Positions 51,601-60,905 are shown, numbered from the stretch's first letter. The stretch: 64,000 nt of DNA from Clostridium nigeriense (GCF_900086595.1 NZ_LT575472.1:2674029-2738028), one strand, 5' to 3'. Notes: generated by a model from the sequence alone, not told the origin. Translations and numbers: made by a program.

Positions 51601-52151
51601 TTAACTACAGTATCCTCTGAGCCCTCTTGCCCATCAACTATCCAATTCCATAATTGCCAACCATCATATTTCTTATCAGATCTATTATAATTAACTTTAA
51701 CATTAATCTTATCAAAGTCTTTATATAAATCTGCATAATCTATTTTCGCCTTTGGATTATCTTTATCTATTTTTTCTGATGTAACTATAATTTCTCTAGG
51801 TCCCTCCGATAAATTATATTCAACATTACCAGTTGCCTTGGTCTCCCAACTACCTTTTTTTATAATAAAACCAAGCTTTGAATCCTTAGGTGCCTCAATA
51901 ACTGCATAAACTCCTTGTTCATCTTGGTGAGTAAATTTCACCTCTTTTCCATCGTTACCTGTCCACCAAGTCCAAATACTCCAATTACTATAATCAGTAT
52001 CTTCTTTTACAAACCTTATTTTTACCTTTTCCATAGTTTCAGCATTAGCTTTAGCTATACTATTAGGAATAGGTATAAGGGTTAATATAAACATTAATAC
52101 TGTAAATAGAGCTAGTTTAGATTTGTGCTTTAAAAAATTATTTACCCTCAT
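45654..52151 (-). CDS. Cell-wall-anchored amylopullulanase (GH13)
   Basis: 2,165 aa, AAAGGAGG 6 bases before ATG. Signal peptide (1-38). Two CBM41-like starch-binding modules (about 43-245; WSIWTWW and WQLWNWIV) are followed by two X25-like modules (275-465), an N-terminal GH13 accessory domain (482-604) and the catalytic GH13 barrel (617-1275). The GH13 residues are Asp983 in GWRLDVAPDV, Glu1022 in ILGEEWG and Asp1087 in LVDSHD. Fibronectin III-like domains (about 1283-1590), a starch-binding-like module (IYIAGDFNGWN), Big_2, an ENPG repeat linker and the sorting motif LPQTG (2125) complete it. It should cleave alpha-1,6 and probably alpha-1,4 links of glycogen, pullulan or starch at the cell surface. 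A perfect cre site lies upstream. Confidence 0.92.
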   Translation of the reverse strand: MRVNNFLKHKSKLALFTVLMFILTLIPIPNSIAKANAETMEKVKIRFVKEDTDYSNWSIWTWWTGNDGKEVKFTHQDEQGVYAVIEAPKDSKLGFIIKKGSWETKATGNVEYNLSEGPREIIVTSEKIDKDNPKAKIDYADLYKDFDKINVKVNYNRSDKKYDGWQLWNWIVDGQEGSEDTVVNLSETNDYGSYGNLIFNNISKNNKKIGVIIRKSDWTKDDTEKFIDLAYLDCNGNLEVYYKEFDKTTYYSKPEIINDDIVADELVNQNGGKNTWYIPGLLSNWNNSSNELKMKHLVDGFFEYSIVLPKGDHEFKIVKNGTWDGFSDNGGNFKLNLKEKTKVNIYVNEKLNEARINVAGVNGLSQYIPELSNDKWPRLVGDIQEVFGEGKWDPGKSKQMFVDYNFDGSVYKLQRNIPIGKFEAKVAFGANWDESYGSDDNGSNLIINTLDPSDVVFTINYKGDKKLTHNYKPKEGNYDGLIDKSKIVFDSRSITYKKPFGAIKEQTEDLTLRIGVARDDVQVAKVEVTDGNGIAKSYDMRKATTIGDKDYYEVTIFKKEFVGIGVWGYKFILVDGKTKIEYGDDSLSGGTGVAVEEGALPYNLTVYDKNYKTPDWMKNSTVYQIFPDRFFDSNKENNRAKLIDGYRGYVMEDGKLVPYDLQYYDGGVKNDPASSKVWGSWEDYPENPRQSTPENKPYYPNAKTDNIWTNEFYGGDIQGIQEKLNYLKDIGITAIYLNPVAWASSNHKYDATDYKHLDPMFGGPVYNKAGDPTSGLNYEKTRAKSDRIYQAFADAANKVNIKLIADGVFNHVGDDSIYFDRYEKYPEIGAYEYWKRVFDKVNDGKSQEVAEKEVIKEYESKINPLTNKRYSYPEDFKFTTWFKVENKWVVKDKDGNSLEKKDQHYQYEGWWGYDSLPVMESKEPQEGDELALDGYHEWNNVDYRENVIGYNLSGLSEKEAQEKMEFAASQRWIWMGSRGWRLDVAPDVSTGTWQKFREAVKSTAGRTDANGNIIDDPVILGEEWGVATNYLLGDQFDSVMNYQFRAALQNYIINGDAVTFNNALEVIRENYPKEAWQAMLNLVDSHDTVRNITKIDNPTWEEENTKIAPEASDKALKLQELTAIFQLGYSGAPTIYYGDEVGVTGTKDPDSRRTFPWERIKENNGEYSALGRYESLFNVYKSAAKVRNENLDVFATGDIYTAYAEGNTIAYARKSESKGGLLVINKETVEKTIEAKVAGFLPDGLELKDQLYGKIKAKVQDGKIIITVPAETGLMMVSTNNIIKVNKVEGLKAKAEEGKVNLSWKEVSEAKEYKIYRTNLEGQNIELIDTVDKASYEDINVENGVRYYYYVTALKDGGESELSEAVTALPSYTIKEVSKPSLVKDMIIGVGNKTEEITIKVNIPGVTNNNEYTGKEVPNFEAKLMYYKAGTLKDNAYSTKLRYKEDSKEDGTKVYFADFEPTEEGIYKYYAKATTNFGDTYVESVECEFNALKNEDDSLAIEAPILKDILVESNRSKLEWSSNGENVEGYEVYRKEENGEYVKVAVLDKSSREYIDFTVSNGKKYTYKVSAYNKFYNRAYSDERDVTPTLVMVDVTLRLHIPSYTPVTNDIYIAGDFNGWNASGGKLNVPSGATSRDVVEYKFKMMAGKSIQYKYTRGSWDTEAYTSHKRIANDTEDYGNWAYSSTDTNMKLTIQNQGGNSMIIEDYVLGWVDMPMIITMPRISYGENIEYETTEENFTLKAKVPYGVEFTINGEDINNLYENAMDAYGNVYMEGIKLNPGLNEYKIHIEPTEETINLPWYTDDGRASQATRDILMKINYKADDSSEDIKVTGISLNKTSANLKINEELKLVASILPENATNKAVSWTSSDEKVAIVDNDGKVKALSEGKTIITVTTKDGEFVANCEVIVSDKDSNGGNGENPGENPGENPGEKPGENPDNEFEVIIEKLENINGQNLIILDKESNNLKVEIKDIEAIKNGNGYIEIRNGENNIVLPFSLIDKDLLKEGATLIFEMKITPDKIITAGIKGVKKVFEFNLFIKNDNESIPIHNFKDGYATIKLKLSDEELKGLNKDKLAVFYYNEVNGDFEIMETTINGNEITFKTNHFSKFIIAEKTTNEEGQILPQTGANNPTYILILAMIVVGIGSVLLLKNKKSKENNNIEN
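46340..46400 (-). repeat. ENPG tetrapeptide repeat linker
   Basis: Five consecutive 12-base units encode GENP-like repeats between the Big_2 and C-terminal modules; a wall-spanning low-complexity linker prone to copy-number change. Confidence 0.78.
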
Positions 52152-52450
52152 AATAATCCTCCTTTTATTAAATTATCAAAGAACCTTGGAAACGTTTCCA
52201 TTTTTAAACTTAATAACCATTTATTAGAAACATTCTTGTTATAAGTATAATTTATTTATATTTTTTTCTCTATAATTTTAAATGCTTTTGTATTAAAATC
52301 CAAAAACATAAAGCAAATTTACAATTTTTAACTTATAATTATAAGCAAAAATCTGACAACTTATTTTAAAAAAGAGCTTGTCAATTGTAATGTTTTATAT
52401 AATAATATTATTATGGTAATTTAAGGAATTTTATTATAAGGGGGATTTTT
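52152..52450. other. Divergent intergenic region, 299 bases
   Basis: Carries the cre site and leader of the amylopullulanase and the upstream region of the symporter. No other gene or RNA structure seen. Confidence 0.5.
52187..52200. promoter_or_regulatory. cre site (CcpA operator) upstream of the amylopullulanase
   Basis: TGGAAACGTTTCCA is a perfect 14-base palindrome matching the cre consensus, 36 bases upstream of the start codon. Position near the transcription start suggests repression when preferred sugars are present. Confidence 0.85.
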
Positions 52451-53752
52451 ATGAAGAAAAATTTAAGTCTAACAAAAAAAATATTTATATCTATGTTTTT
52501 AGGAGCAATACTAGGAATCCTAATTCAATCTATAAGTTCTGACTTTATAAAAAACACAATAATCTTAAATGGATTTGTAAAGGTTTTATCTGATATTTTC
52601 TTATCTTCAATAAAAATGATGGTTGTTCCACTGGTATTTATTTCATTAACCTGCGGAGCTGCTTCCATAGAAAATATAAGAAAACTTGGAAGAGTTGGTA
52701 TTAAGACCTTTTCTTTTTATATTTTAACTACTTGTATTGCTATTACCATTGGTGTAATTCTTGCATTAACCGTAAAGCCAGGGCTTGGATTAGATATGTC
52801 TCATTTATTAATTAGCCAGCCTACTATTAGCCAAGATAAATCTTTTATAGACATTATAGTTGGTATAGTTCCAACAAACCCTTTTGAATCATTAATCAAA
52901 GGTGATATGTTACAAATTATATTTTTCTCAATTTTATTAGGTATTTCAATTAGTCTAATAGGAAAAAAAGCAGAAATAGTAAAAAAAGCTTTTGAATCTT
53001 TAAATGAAGTTATAATGAAAATTGTTCAAATAGTTATGTATTTTGCTCCTATAGGAGTTTTTGCTTTGATGACAAATACTTTTGCAACTATTGGATTTAG
53101 TGCTATGTTACCTCTAATAAAATATATGCTTGTAATTCTTTTTGCTTTAGTTATACATTCACTTTTTATATATGGAGGTATGTTCAAGATATTTACCAGA
53201 TTAAGTATAAGACCATTTTTCAAAAAATTTATAAAACCAGCATCAATAGTTTTTTCCACTGCTTCTAGTAATGCTGCATTACCTGTAACTTTGGAAACAA
53301 TTAACGAAATGGGAGTTGATAATTCAATTTCCTCATTTACAATTCCCTTAGGCGCTACTATAAATATGGATGGTACTGCTATAATGCAAGGAGTTGCTGC
53401 CATATTTATCTCTCAAGTTTACAAAATTGAATTAGGCCTACCGGCCATATTAACAATAATTCTTACCGCTACATTAGCTTCAATTGGTACTGCTGGTGTT
53501 CCTGGAGTAGGTATGGTTATGCTTTCCATGGTATTACAATCTGTTGGTCTTCCTATTGAGGGAATAGGATTGATTCTTGGAATAGACAGAATCTTAGACA
53601 TGTGTAGAAGTACAGTAAATACCATGGGCGACTGTATTTGCACCATAATAATAAGTAAATCAGAAGGCTCTTTTGATATAGATAAATACTATTCAAGAGA
53701 TACTTCTAATGAAATCCTTGTTGATGATTTTATCGAAAATGCAGATTATTAA
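52451..53752 (+). CDS. Dicarboxylate/amino acid:cation symporter (GltP/DctA family)
   Basis: 433 aa, AAGGGGGA site. About eight transmembrane helices and two re-entrant loops. The serine-rich loop FSTASSNAALPVTLE, the NMDGTAIMQG transport motif and the helix 8 region MCRSTVNTMGDCICTIII are those of the DAACS family. The final Arg/Asp pattern fits uptake of glutamate or aspartate, or of a C4-dicarboxylate, driven by sodium or protons. Substrate cannot be fixed from sequence alone. Single gene. Confidence 0.92.
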   Translation: MKKNLSLTKKIFISMFLGAILGILIQSISSDFIKNTIILNGFVKVLSDIFLSSIKMMVVPLVFISLTCGAASIENIRKLGRVGIKTFSFYILTTCIAITIGVILALTVKPGLGLDMSHLLISQPTISQDKSFIDIIVGIVPTNPFESLIKGDMLQIIFFSILLGISISLIGKKAEIVKKAFESLNEVIMKIVQIVMYFAPIGVFALMTNTFATIGFSAMLPLIKYMLVILFALVIHSLFIYGGMFKIFTRLSIRPFFKKFIKPASIVFSTASSNAALPVTLETINEMGVDNSISSFTIPLGATINMDGTAIMQGVAAIFISQVYKIELGLPAILTIILTATLASIGTAGVPGVGMVMLSMVLQSVGLPIEGIGLILGIDRILDMCRSTVNTMGDCICTIIISKSEGSFDIDKYYSRDTSNEILVDDFIENADY

Positions 53753-53763
53753 TTTATAAAATT

Positions 53764-53794
53764 AAAATAGCCTATAGAATGCTATAGGCTATTT
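53764..53794. terminator. Bidirectional terminator
   Basis: Stem AAAATAGCCTATAG/CTATAGGCTATTT between the convergent symporter and chemotaxis receptor genes. Confidence 0.85.
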
Positions 53795-53795
53795 C

Positions 53796-55523
53796 TTATT
53801 CTTTTAATTTAAATATATTAATGGACTTCTTTAAGTTATTTGAACTCTCCATTGCAATTTTAGAATTATTTTTTGTAATCTCCGACTGATTACTTACATC
53901 TAAAATTTTATCATTTATATTTGTTATACCATTTGTACCTTCCATGGTAGCTCTTGAAACTCCTTCTGTAGCATCAGAAATTTCCTTCATATGAGCTAAT
54001 AACTCACTAGAATTCTTACTAAATTCATTTATTATTTCATTTATCTCTTCTCCATCTTTTTCATATGTTTCAATAATATTTATCATATTATTAAGCTCGT
54101 TTTGTAAATCTTCATCCATGAATCTTATTAGACTATTTGATCCATTAACAAGTCCATTAACTGATTTGGATATTGCACTTCCTGTTTCCTTTATTTTTAT
54201 AACTGACTCCTTTGATTCCTCAGCTAATTTCCTAATTTCTTCTGCAACTACTGAAAATCCTTTACCGGCTTCACCTGCTCTAGCAGCCTCAATTGATGCA
54301 TTTAAAGCTAAAAGATTAGTTTGTTCAGTAATTCCTATTATTATTTCTGATAATTCATAAATTTTATTTATTACCTTTGTTTCATTTATTGCTTTCTTTA
54401 ATGTATATTTAGATTCTTCTAGAATGATATTAGCATTATTTAAGTTAGAAACTATAAAATTCTTATTAGATAATGCTCTTTTACTACTTTCTTTAGAAAT
54501 CTTTACTCCATCCTTAGCTTTTTTATTAATAGTTTCAATAATAAACTCAATATTATGTATAGAATTATTGATTTCTTCAGTTGATGCTGAAGTTTCCTGC
54601 ATTACAGCAGTTATTTCTTCTGATGTAGTAGCCATAATTTCTAAATTAGAATTCAACTGATAAATATTTTTATCTATATGGTTTATCGCTTTCTCTGTAT
54701 TATTAGATTCATTTTTCACATTATAAATTAATTTGCCTAAAGAATTTTGTATTGATTTTAGGTTATTTAATATAACTCCAAGCTCATCTTTTCTCTTTAA
54801 TAGCTTTTTATCTAAATCCCTTGATAAATCTCCTTTAGAAATTATAGTCATTTCTTCAACAGTAACTTTTAATGGTCTTACTATATTTCTAATAATAGCA
54901 ATAGCTACAATTATATCAATTAATAATGCAATTAGAACACTGGCAATTAGAGTTTTATTTGCTATTTCTATTGTTTTTTCATTGTCAACTTTAATGGTTT
55001 CAGCTAAAGAACTACTATAGGAAGAAATTCTATTTAAATCATATTTAAACCATTCACCAATATCGGACTCTATTTCTTCTAATTTTTTATATGCTTCTTT
55101 ATCATTACCACTCATTGCTAAGTTAATTACCTCTTCTTGCTGGTTCCTATAGCTTTTTAAATTGCTATCTAAATTCTTTATGGCCTTTTTAGTATATTCA
55201 TCATTTTCTATATTTTTAAACTTATTATAAATATCTTCAAAATTTTCTTTACTCTTAACTAAAGCTTCATACTCCTGTTTTTGATATTCCTTATTTTCCA
55301 CATTTAATATTATTTTATAAATGCTTGCTTCAATTTTAGATTCCTCATTTAACGCATTTGATAAATTAAATACTGAAGAAAAATTTTCGTCATATAACTT
55401 TTCCATTCTTTTATCAGCATTATTCAGTTGAAATATCCCTATTAAACCAACTATAATAAGCATAATATTTAATATAACAGTTAAAATAAATATTTTAGTA
55501 CGTACTTTTAGGTTATTAATCAT
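53796..55523 (-). CDS. Methyl-accepting chemotaxis protein
   Basis: 575 aa. Two transmembrane helices (about 9-29 and 188-210) enclose an extracellular four-helix-bundle sensor domain with many Asn, Lys and Glu residues. A HAMP domain follows ([22 protein letters not shown]), then the signalling bundle with the conserved hairpin [20 protein letters not shown] and [16 protein letters not shown]. Ligand unknown. No other chemotaxis genes are adjacent. Confidence 0.94.
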   Translation of the reverse strand: MINNLKVRTKIFILTVILNIMLIIVGLIGIFQLNNADKRMEKLYDENFSSVFNLSNALNEESKIEASIYKIILNVENKEYQKQEYEALVKSKENFEDIYNKFKNIENDEYTKKAIKNLDSNLKSYRNQQEEVINLAMSGNDKEAYKKLEEIESDIGEWFKYDLNRISSYSSSLAETIKVDNEKTIEIANKTLIASVLIALLIDIIVAIAIIRNIVRPLKVTVEEMTIISKGDLSRDLDKKLLKRKDELGVILNNLKSIQNSLGKLIYNVKNESNNTEKAINHIDKNIYQLNSNLEIMATTSEEITAVMQETSASTEEINNSIHNIEFIIETINKKAKDGVKISKESSKRALSNKNFIVSNLNNANIILEESKYTLKKAINETKVINKIYELSEIIIGITEQTNLLALNASIEAARAGEAGKGFSVVAEEIRKLAEESKESVIKIKETGSAISKSVNGLVNGSNSLIRFMDEDLQNELNNMINIIETYEKDGEEINEIINEFSKNSSELLAHMKEISDATEGVSRATMEGTNGITNINDKILDVSNQSEITKNNSKIAMESSNNLKKSINIFKLKE

Positions 55524-55600
55524 ATTTTATACCATCCCAATCAATTTAAAATATTACTCCATAATTATCCTTTATAATATAAATTTTGTCAAAAGAATTA

Positions 55601-55642
55601 AAAAATCGTCAAAAGGAAATTTAAGTCCTTTTGACGATTTTT
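55601..55642 (-). terminator. Terminator of the nrdDG operon
   Basis: Perfect 17-bp stem (AAAAATCGTCAAAAGGA with 55626-55642), T5 on minus. Confidence 0.9.
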
Positions 55643-55659
55643 ATCTAGTTCTAAAAGAT

Positions 55660-56160
55660 CTAATATTCTAATTCTATAACTTTATTATTTTCTTTACTTC
55701 TTATTATATCTATAACTCTTTGATTCCATGAACCTCTATATTTTAATGATATATTCCTCTTATCTAACTCAAATCTTCCATCTACTAGAACATCTACGTA
55801 AGATAAAATTTCACTCTTTTTTCTACAATTAATTATATCTTCATAAATGTAACCTGACCATAACCAGATGCTTTTATTAGTTTCTTCTTTTATTCTCTTT
55901 AATAAATTAGGTAAACATTTATCTTTAATTTGATCCATAGGTTCTCCACCTAAAATATTTACTCCTACTACATTAGGATTTTTAATTTGTTTAATAAATT
56001 CATCTTCAACTTCTTTAGTCCATTTATTACCATAATTAAAGTCTTGTAAATCTTTATTAAAGCATCCAGCACAATTATTAGTACATCCACTTACAAATAA
56101 TGTTGCCCTAACTCCTGGCCCATTACTAACATCAAACTTTCTGATTTTTGCATAGTTCAT
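55660..56160 (-). CDS. nrdG: Anaerobic ribonucleotide reductase activase
   Basis: 166 aa radical-SAM enzyme. The cluster-binding cysteines are in VSGCTNNCAGCFNKDLQDF (CxxxCxxC spacing), with GGEPMDQ downstream for SAM contact. It installs the glycyl radical on NrdD. It follows nrdD by 12 bases in the same operon. Confidence 0.96.
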   Translation of the reverse strand: MNYAKIRKFDVSNGPGVRATLFVSGCTNNCAGCFNKDLQDFNYGNKWTKEVEDEFIKQIKNPNVVGVNILGGEPMDQIKDKCLPNLLKRIKEETNKSIWLWSGYIYEDIINCRKKSEILSYVDVLVDGRFELDKRNISLKYRGSWNQRVIDIIRSKENNKVIELEY

Positions 56161-56172
56161 ATAAAACCATCC

Positions 56173-58293
56173 TTATAAATGTAATACTCTATCACCTATT
56201 TCAGCTGTTCTTCCTTTATTCCAGAAATTAGTTCCTATATATCCACAGGTTCTTCTCATTACTTGCATTTCTGATTCTTCTCTATTTCCACAAGAAGGAC
56301 AATACCAAATTAAATTATCATCTAATTTTATTTCGCCAGTATATCCACACTTATAACATGTATCTGGCTTTGTATTAATTTCTGCATATTGTATGTTATG
56401 ATATATAAAATTAATTATTTGTTCTACAGCATCTAAGTTTTTGCTCATATCTGGAACTTCTACGTAAGAAATACATCCACCTAAACTAATTCCATGGAAT
56501 TGTGACTCAAATTTTAGCTTACTAAAAGCATCTATTTCTTCACATACATGAACATGATAAGAATTAGTATAGTATAATTTATCTGTTACATTGGGAATAA
56601 TCCCAAACTTAGTTCTATCTAATTTGCAGAATCTGTAAATTAGATTTTCTGCTGGAGTTCCATATAAACTAAAGCCTAAGCCTGTTTCTTTTTTCCACTT
56701 TTGACACGCTTCATTCATATGATTCATTACATCTAATGCAAATTTTTCACCTTTTTCACTAGTGTGGCTCTCTCCAAGCATAGCTTGTACCATCTCATGT
56801 ATTCCTACATAACCTAATGATAAAGTTGAATAACCATTTTTTAATAACTTATCTATATTTTCACCCTTATTTAATCTTGCTATTGCACCATGTTGCCAAT
56901 GAATAGGTGAAACATCAGAACTTGTTCCAAGAAGCATGTTATGTCTAGTTAATAATGCCTCCTTACATAATTCTAATCTTTGATCTAGCATATCCCAGAA
57001 TAATTCCATATCTCCTTCTGAAACTATAGCTATTTGAGGTAAGTTTAAACTTACAACACCTTGATTAAATCTACCATACCATTTATAATTGCCATTTTCA
57101 TCTTTCCATGGAGATAAGTGAGATCTACATCCCATTGGTGGGAATGCATTTCCTTCATAATTTTGTCTCATTATCTTAGCTGATTGATAATCAGGAACTA
57201 ATCTTCTAGCAGTACATTTAGCAGCAAGCTTAGTTATATAATCATACTTTCCACCTTCTAGGCAATTATGTTCCTCTAAAAGATATACAAGTTTCGGGAA
57301 TGCTTCTCCTATTTCTTGTCCTTTATAGTTCTTCATTCCTTCTAATCTTTGCTTAATCATCTCTTCACAAATTAAAGCCATTTCCTCTTCATAAGGATGA
57401 CCTTCTTCTATTTCTAAATAAATAGTTGAAAAAGGTGATTGCCCATTAGTTGTTTGTAAAGTAGATAGTTGATATCTTATTGTTTGAACACCATCTTTAA
57501 GTTCCTTCATTTTCATATCATAAGCAAGTCTTTTTGCTAATTCTTCATCATTTAATAACTCTAAATAATGCTTATAAGCCTTATCTTCTGTAACTTTCAA
57601 ATATTTAGCTAAATGCTTAACTGTAATACTTTGACCACCATATTGATTACTTGAAACTTGCGCTATTATCTGAGTAGTGACAGTACAAGCTGTTCCAAAA
57701 GATTTTGGAGATTCTACTAGTTTATCATTAATAACAGTTCCATTTTCAAGCATATCTTCTAAATTAATTAAACAGCAATTAAATATTGGTGAAAGGGTAT
57801 AATCCATATCATGCCAGTGAATTACGCCTTCATCATGTGCTTGAACTATATGCGCTGGTATAAGTCTTCTTCTAGATATATCCTTTGAAACTTCTCCTGC
57901 AATTAAATCTCTTTGAGTAGCAGCTATTACAGAGTTTTTATTTGAATTTTCCTTTATTACATCTTCATTAGTTTTATTTAAAAGACTTAAAATACTCTTA
58001 TCTGTTGTATTTGTATTTCTTTTAAATTCTTGCACTGCTCTATAGCCCTCATAAGATTTTGCAGTTACACTTTGACCATAATGAACCAATCTATCATATA
58101 CATAGGATTCAATTTTATGTATTGTTGGTGTTTCATTTTCATTACTAAAATACTTTTCAGCATCATTAGCTATTAGCTTTGCTATATCCCCTAAATAAAT
58201 CCCACTACCATTTTTCATAGCTTTCGTTATAGCTTCTCTTATTTTGCTCTTATCGAAATTTACTACGCTTCCATCCCTTTTGATAACTTTCAT
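56173..58293 (-). CDS. nrdD: Anaerobic ribonucleoside-triphosphate reductase
   Basis: 706 aa. An N-terminal ATP-cone (VIKRDGSVVNFDKSKIREAI, 1-90) gives allosteric control. The body is a glycyl radical enzyme with catalytic cysteines in the barrel. A C-terminal zinc site has CYKCGYTG and WYCPSCGNRE, and the glycyl radical loop RRTCGYIG lies about 20 residues from the end. It reduces NTPs to dNTPs in strictly anoxic growth, using formate as reductant in the best-known class III enzymes. No NrdR box was recognised in the 225 bases upstream. Confidence 0.97.
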   Translation of the reverse strand: MKVIKRDGSVVNFDKSKIREAITKAMKNGSGIYLGDIAKLIANDAEKYFSNENETPTIHKIESYVYDRLVHYGQSVTAKSYEGYRAVQEFKRNTNTTDKSILSLLNKTNEDVIKENSNKNSVIAATQRDLIAGEVSKDISRRRLIPAHIVQAHDEGVIHWHDMDYTLSPIFNCCLINLEDMLENGTVINDKLVESPKSFGTACTVTTQIIAQVSSNQYGGQSITVKHLAKYLKVTEDKAYKHYLELLNDEELAKRLAYDMKMKELKDGVQTIRYQLSTLQTTNGQSPFSTIYLEIEEGHPYEEEMALICEEMIKQRLEGMKNYKGQEIGEAFPKLVYLLEEHNCLEGGKYDYITKLAAKCTARRLVPDYQSAKIMRQNYEGNAFPPMGCRSHLSPWKDENGNYKWYGRFNQGVVSLNLPQIAIVSEGDMELFWDMLDQRLELCKEALLTRHNMLLGTSSDVSPIHWQHGAIARLNKGENIDKLLKNGYSTLSLGYVGIHEMVQAMLGESHTSEKGEKFALDVMNHMNEACQKWKKETGLGFSLYGTPAENLIYRFCKLDRTKFGIIPNVTDKLYYTNSYHVHVCEEIDAFSKLKFESQFHGISLGGCISYVEVPDMSKNLDAVEQIINFIYHNIQYAEINTKPDTCYKCGYTGEIKLDDNLIWYCPSCGNREESEMQVMRRTCGYIGTNFWNKGRTAEIGDRVLHL

Positions 58294-58518
58294 TTAACCC
58301 ATCTACTCCCCTTTAAGTTTTAAAAATTCAATACTTATAAAACTTTATATTATATTTTCTTAGACATTCATTTTTCAATTATACAATAAAATTTTTTGAT
58401 TTGCATTTTTTCAACTTTTAAATTTCTTAAAGAATCCTTATGAAATTACACTTATCTAAGTTTACTTTTGTTTTATACCTATATTTAATTTTTAAATCAC
58501 TTTAGTTTTTGTAATACT

Positions 58519-59427
58519 TTACAACTTATTATTTATAATCTTTATTATTTCTTCAGTTTGTTCATTAATAGGAACTCCTTCGTACCATTCTTTTTTATTA
58601 AGGTCTAATTTATCACCAAAAAATTTACTTTTTAAAATTATTTCAGGTCTATACTCAAAATGTAAAATATCAAAATGCTCCCATTTCCCTCCCCATACAA
58701 AACCATTATTCTCAAATACTCTTACTAATTCCTTAGGATATCCCTCTATTCTTTTGCTTCCCTTAGATTTATCGACCCATTTCCAATAATCTGAATCATT
58801 TCTAGTTAAATCAATAGCTATTCCATAAGCATGAGGACTAAGTCTTCCTGTATCCTGAATAACTCTATAATTATAACTACCACTTATTGGAAAAATATAA
58901 TTATTAATCTTACTATCTTTTTCTGCTAGTTTCTTAGCTTCATCCAAAGATTTTTTTAAAGCTTCACCAGCTTTAGCATTTTTATTAAACATTATATTCC
59001 CACAAGATGTTGAAAAAAACGATAAATTTTTTTCTATTTCACTTTGATTTTCTCCATATATATTGCTAAGAAATATATATGCTCTTGCTCTTCCTGGATC
59101 TATTCCTTCTACTACAGAATTTATATCACCTAAAGGATATACTACTTCTAAGGTATCTTGGATATCTGCATTTGAAATTTTTTCATATTTATTCTTTTCT
59201 TTTTTATCATCATAAATTATTTTTTTATTGTTTAATATTAAATAAATAAACCCATCTTCTGATACTTCTATATCTTCTATTTCATCTGGATATGCCATCA
59301 TTAAAGTTAAAATATCTCTCTTACAATTAATTATATATAAGTTATCTTCATTCTCTAGTGCCATAGGGTTTAAAGTTAATATATTAAATAAAAATAGAGT
59401 ACTTATAATAAATAATTTATATTTCAT
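58519..59427 (-). CDS. Secreted M15-type D-alanyl-D-alanine carboxypeptidase-like protein
   Basis: 302 aa, AGGTGATA site, signal peptide at residues 1-25 without lipobox. The C-terminal half has M15/VanY zinc motifs: RLSPHAYGIAIDLTRNDS (His and Asp ligands) and the late WEHFDILHFEYRPEI (catalytic Glu and His). The N-terminal part (ILTLMMAYPDEIEDIEVSED) is a separate small domain. It should trim or cleave peptidoglycan peptides outside the cell. Monocistronic. Confidence 0.86.
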   Translation of the reverse strand: MKYKLFIISTLFLFNILTLNPMALENEDNLYIINCKRDILTLMMAYPDEIEDIEVSEDGFIYLILNNKKIIYDDKKEKNKYEKISNADIQDTLEVVYPLGDINSVVEGIDPGRARAYIFLSNIYGENQSEIEKNLSFFSTSCGNIMFNKNAKAGEALKKSLDEAKKLAEKDSKINNYIFPISGSYNYRVIQDTGRLSPHAYGIAIDLTRNDSDYWKWVDKSKGSKRIEGYPKELVRVFENNGFVWGGKWEHFDILHFEYRPEIILKSKFFGDKLDLNKKEWYEGVPINEQTEEIIKIINNKL

Positions 59428-59565
59428 ATTATCACCTACATATAAATTTATATTTTATTATTCCTAAAAAAACTTATCCTACTCCAATTAATTTAATTTT
59501 TTATTTGAGATTTTTTTAAATTATTGCTAATATATAGTAAATACTTTTTTTAAGGGGGCTAAAAA

Positions 59566-60876
59566 TTGAATATGATTGTAACAAAATTTGGGGGGAGTTC
59601 TTTAGCTGATGCTAATCAATTTAAAAAGGTTAAGGAAATTATTTTATCTAATAATAGTAGAAAAATAGTTGTTCCTTCTGCACCAGGTAAAAGAAATTCT
59701 AAAGACTTTAAAATCACTGATCTTTTATATCTTTGTCATGGGCATATTGAATCTAGTATTCCACTAGATGATGTCTTTAATCTAATATCTAATAGGTATA
59801 AGGCTATAGTTTTAGAACTTAATCTTCAATTAGATATTGACTACTATTTAAATAAAATAAAAAATGATATAGAAAATGGTGCATCTAAAGATTATGCTGC
59901 AAGTAGGGGCGAATATCTAAATGGTATTATTCTTGCAAATTATCTTGATTTTGAATTTATTGATGCTAAAGATGTTATTTTATTTAATAAGTATGGATGT
60001 ATAGATACAGAGGCTACATATAAAGCCTTACAAAACATTATTAATGAAAATACAAGAGCAGTAATTCCAGGATTCTATGGAGCTGATTCACTAGGTAATA
60101 TTGTTACATTTTCTAGAGGTGGTTCTGATGTTACTGGTGCTTTAGTATCCGCTAGTATAAATGCTGAATTATATGAAAATTGGACAGATGTTTCTGGATT
60201 TTTAATGGCTGATCCAAGAATTGTTAAAAATCCCATGCAAATCAGAAAAATTACTTATAGAGAATTAAGAGAACTTTCTTATATGGGAGCTTCTGTTTTA
60301 CATGAAGAATCTGTGTTTCCAGTAAGAAATGCAGGTATTCCTATTAATATTAAAAATACTAATTCTCCAAGTGATCCTGGTACTTTAATAGTAAAGGATA
60401 TGGAGCCAGACTTTAATAATCCAATAAAGGGTATTGCCGGCAAAAAAGATTTCACTGTAATTTCTATTGAAAAAGCAATGATGAACTCAGAACTTGGTTT
60501 TTGTAGAAAAGTTTTATCTATTTTAGAGCAAAACTGTATTTCATTTGAAAACATGCCTTCTGGTATAGATACAGTATGTGTAGTTATTTCAGATGCTCAA
60601 TTAAAAAACAAAACTGAAATATTAGTTGATGAAATAAAAAGGACATGCAACCCTGATTCTATAGTAGTACATCCTAATATGGCACTAATTGCAACAGTTG
60701 GAAATGGTATGTCTTCAAATAAGGGTGTGGCTGCTAAAATATTCAATTCCTTAAGTGAATCTAATATTAATATTAGAATGATAGATCAAGGCTCTAGCGA
60801 AATCAACATTCTTATTGGAATAGAAACTGACGACTTCGAAAAAGCTATAAATTCAATTTACAAGGCTTTTGTTTAA
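59566..60876 (+). CDS. Aspartate kinase
   Basis: 436 aa from a TTG with GGGGG 7 bases upstream; the ATG two codons later would be 13 bases away. The kinase domain begins VTKFGGSSLADANQF and contains FSRGGSDVTGALVSASI and YENWTDVSGFLMADPRIV. Two ACT domains at the C-terminus (about 300-436; FTVISIEKAMMNSE and IDQGSSEINILIGIE) mediate feedback by lysine or threonine. It phosphorylates aspartate at the entry to lysine, threonine, methionine and diaminopimelate synthesis. No lysine riboswitch is visible in the 138 bases upstream. Confidence 0.95.
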   Translation: MNMIVTKFGGSSLADANQFKKVKEIILSNNSRKIVVPSAPGKRNSKDFKITDLLYLCHGHIESSIPLDDVFNLISNRYKAIVLELNLQLDIDYYLNKIKNDIENGASKDYAASRGEYLNGIILANYLDFEFIDAKDVILFNKYGCIDTEATYKALQNIINENTRAVIPGFYGADSLGNIVTFSRGGSDVTGALVSASINAELYENWTDVSGFLMADPRIVKNPMQIRKITYRELRELSYMGASVLHEESVFPVRNAGIPINIKNTNSPSDPGTLIVKDMEPDFNNPIKGIAGKKDFTVISIEKAMMNSELGFCRKVLSILEQNCISFENMPSGIDTVCVVISDAQLKNKTEILVDEIKRTCNPDSIVVHPNMALIATVGNGMSSNKGVAAKIFNSLSESNINIRMIDQGSSEINILIGIETDDFEKAINSIYKAFV

Positions 60877-60905
60877 TTAGTAGAATTAATTTGTAAATAT
60901 AAAAA

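Noticed and set aside
58294..58518. Search for NrdR boxes upstream of nrdD
   Set aside because: No pair of ACA-CWATAT-TTGT-like sites seen.
59428..59565. Search for a lysine riboswitch before aspartate kinase
   Set aside because: Only 138 bases of A/T-rich sequence; no conserved core or terminator hairpin.
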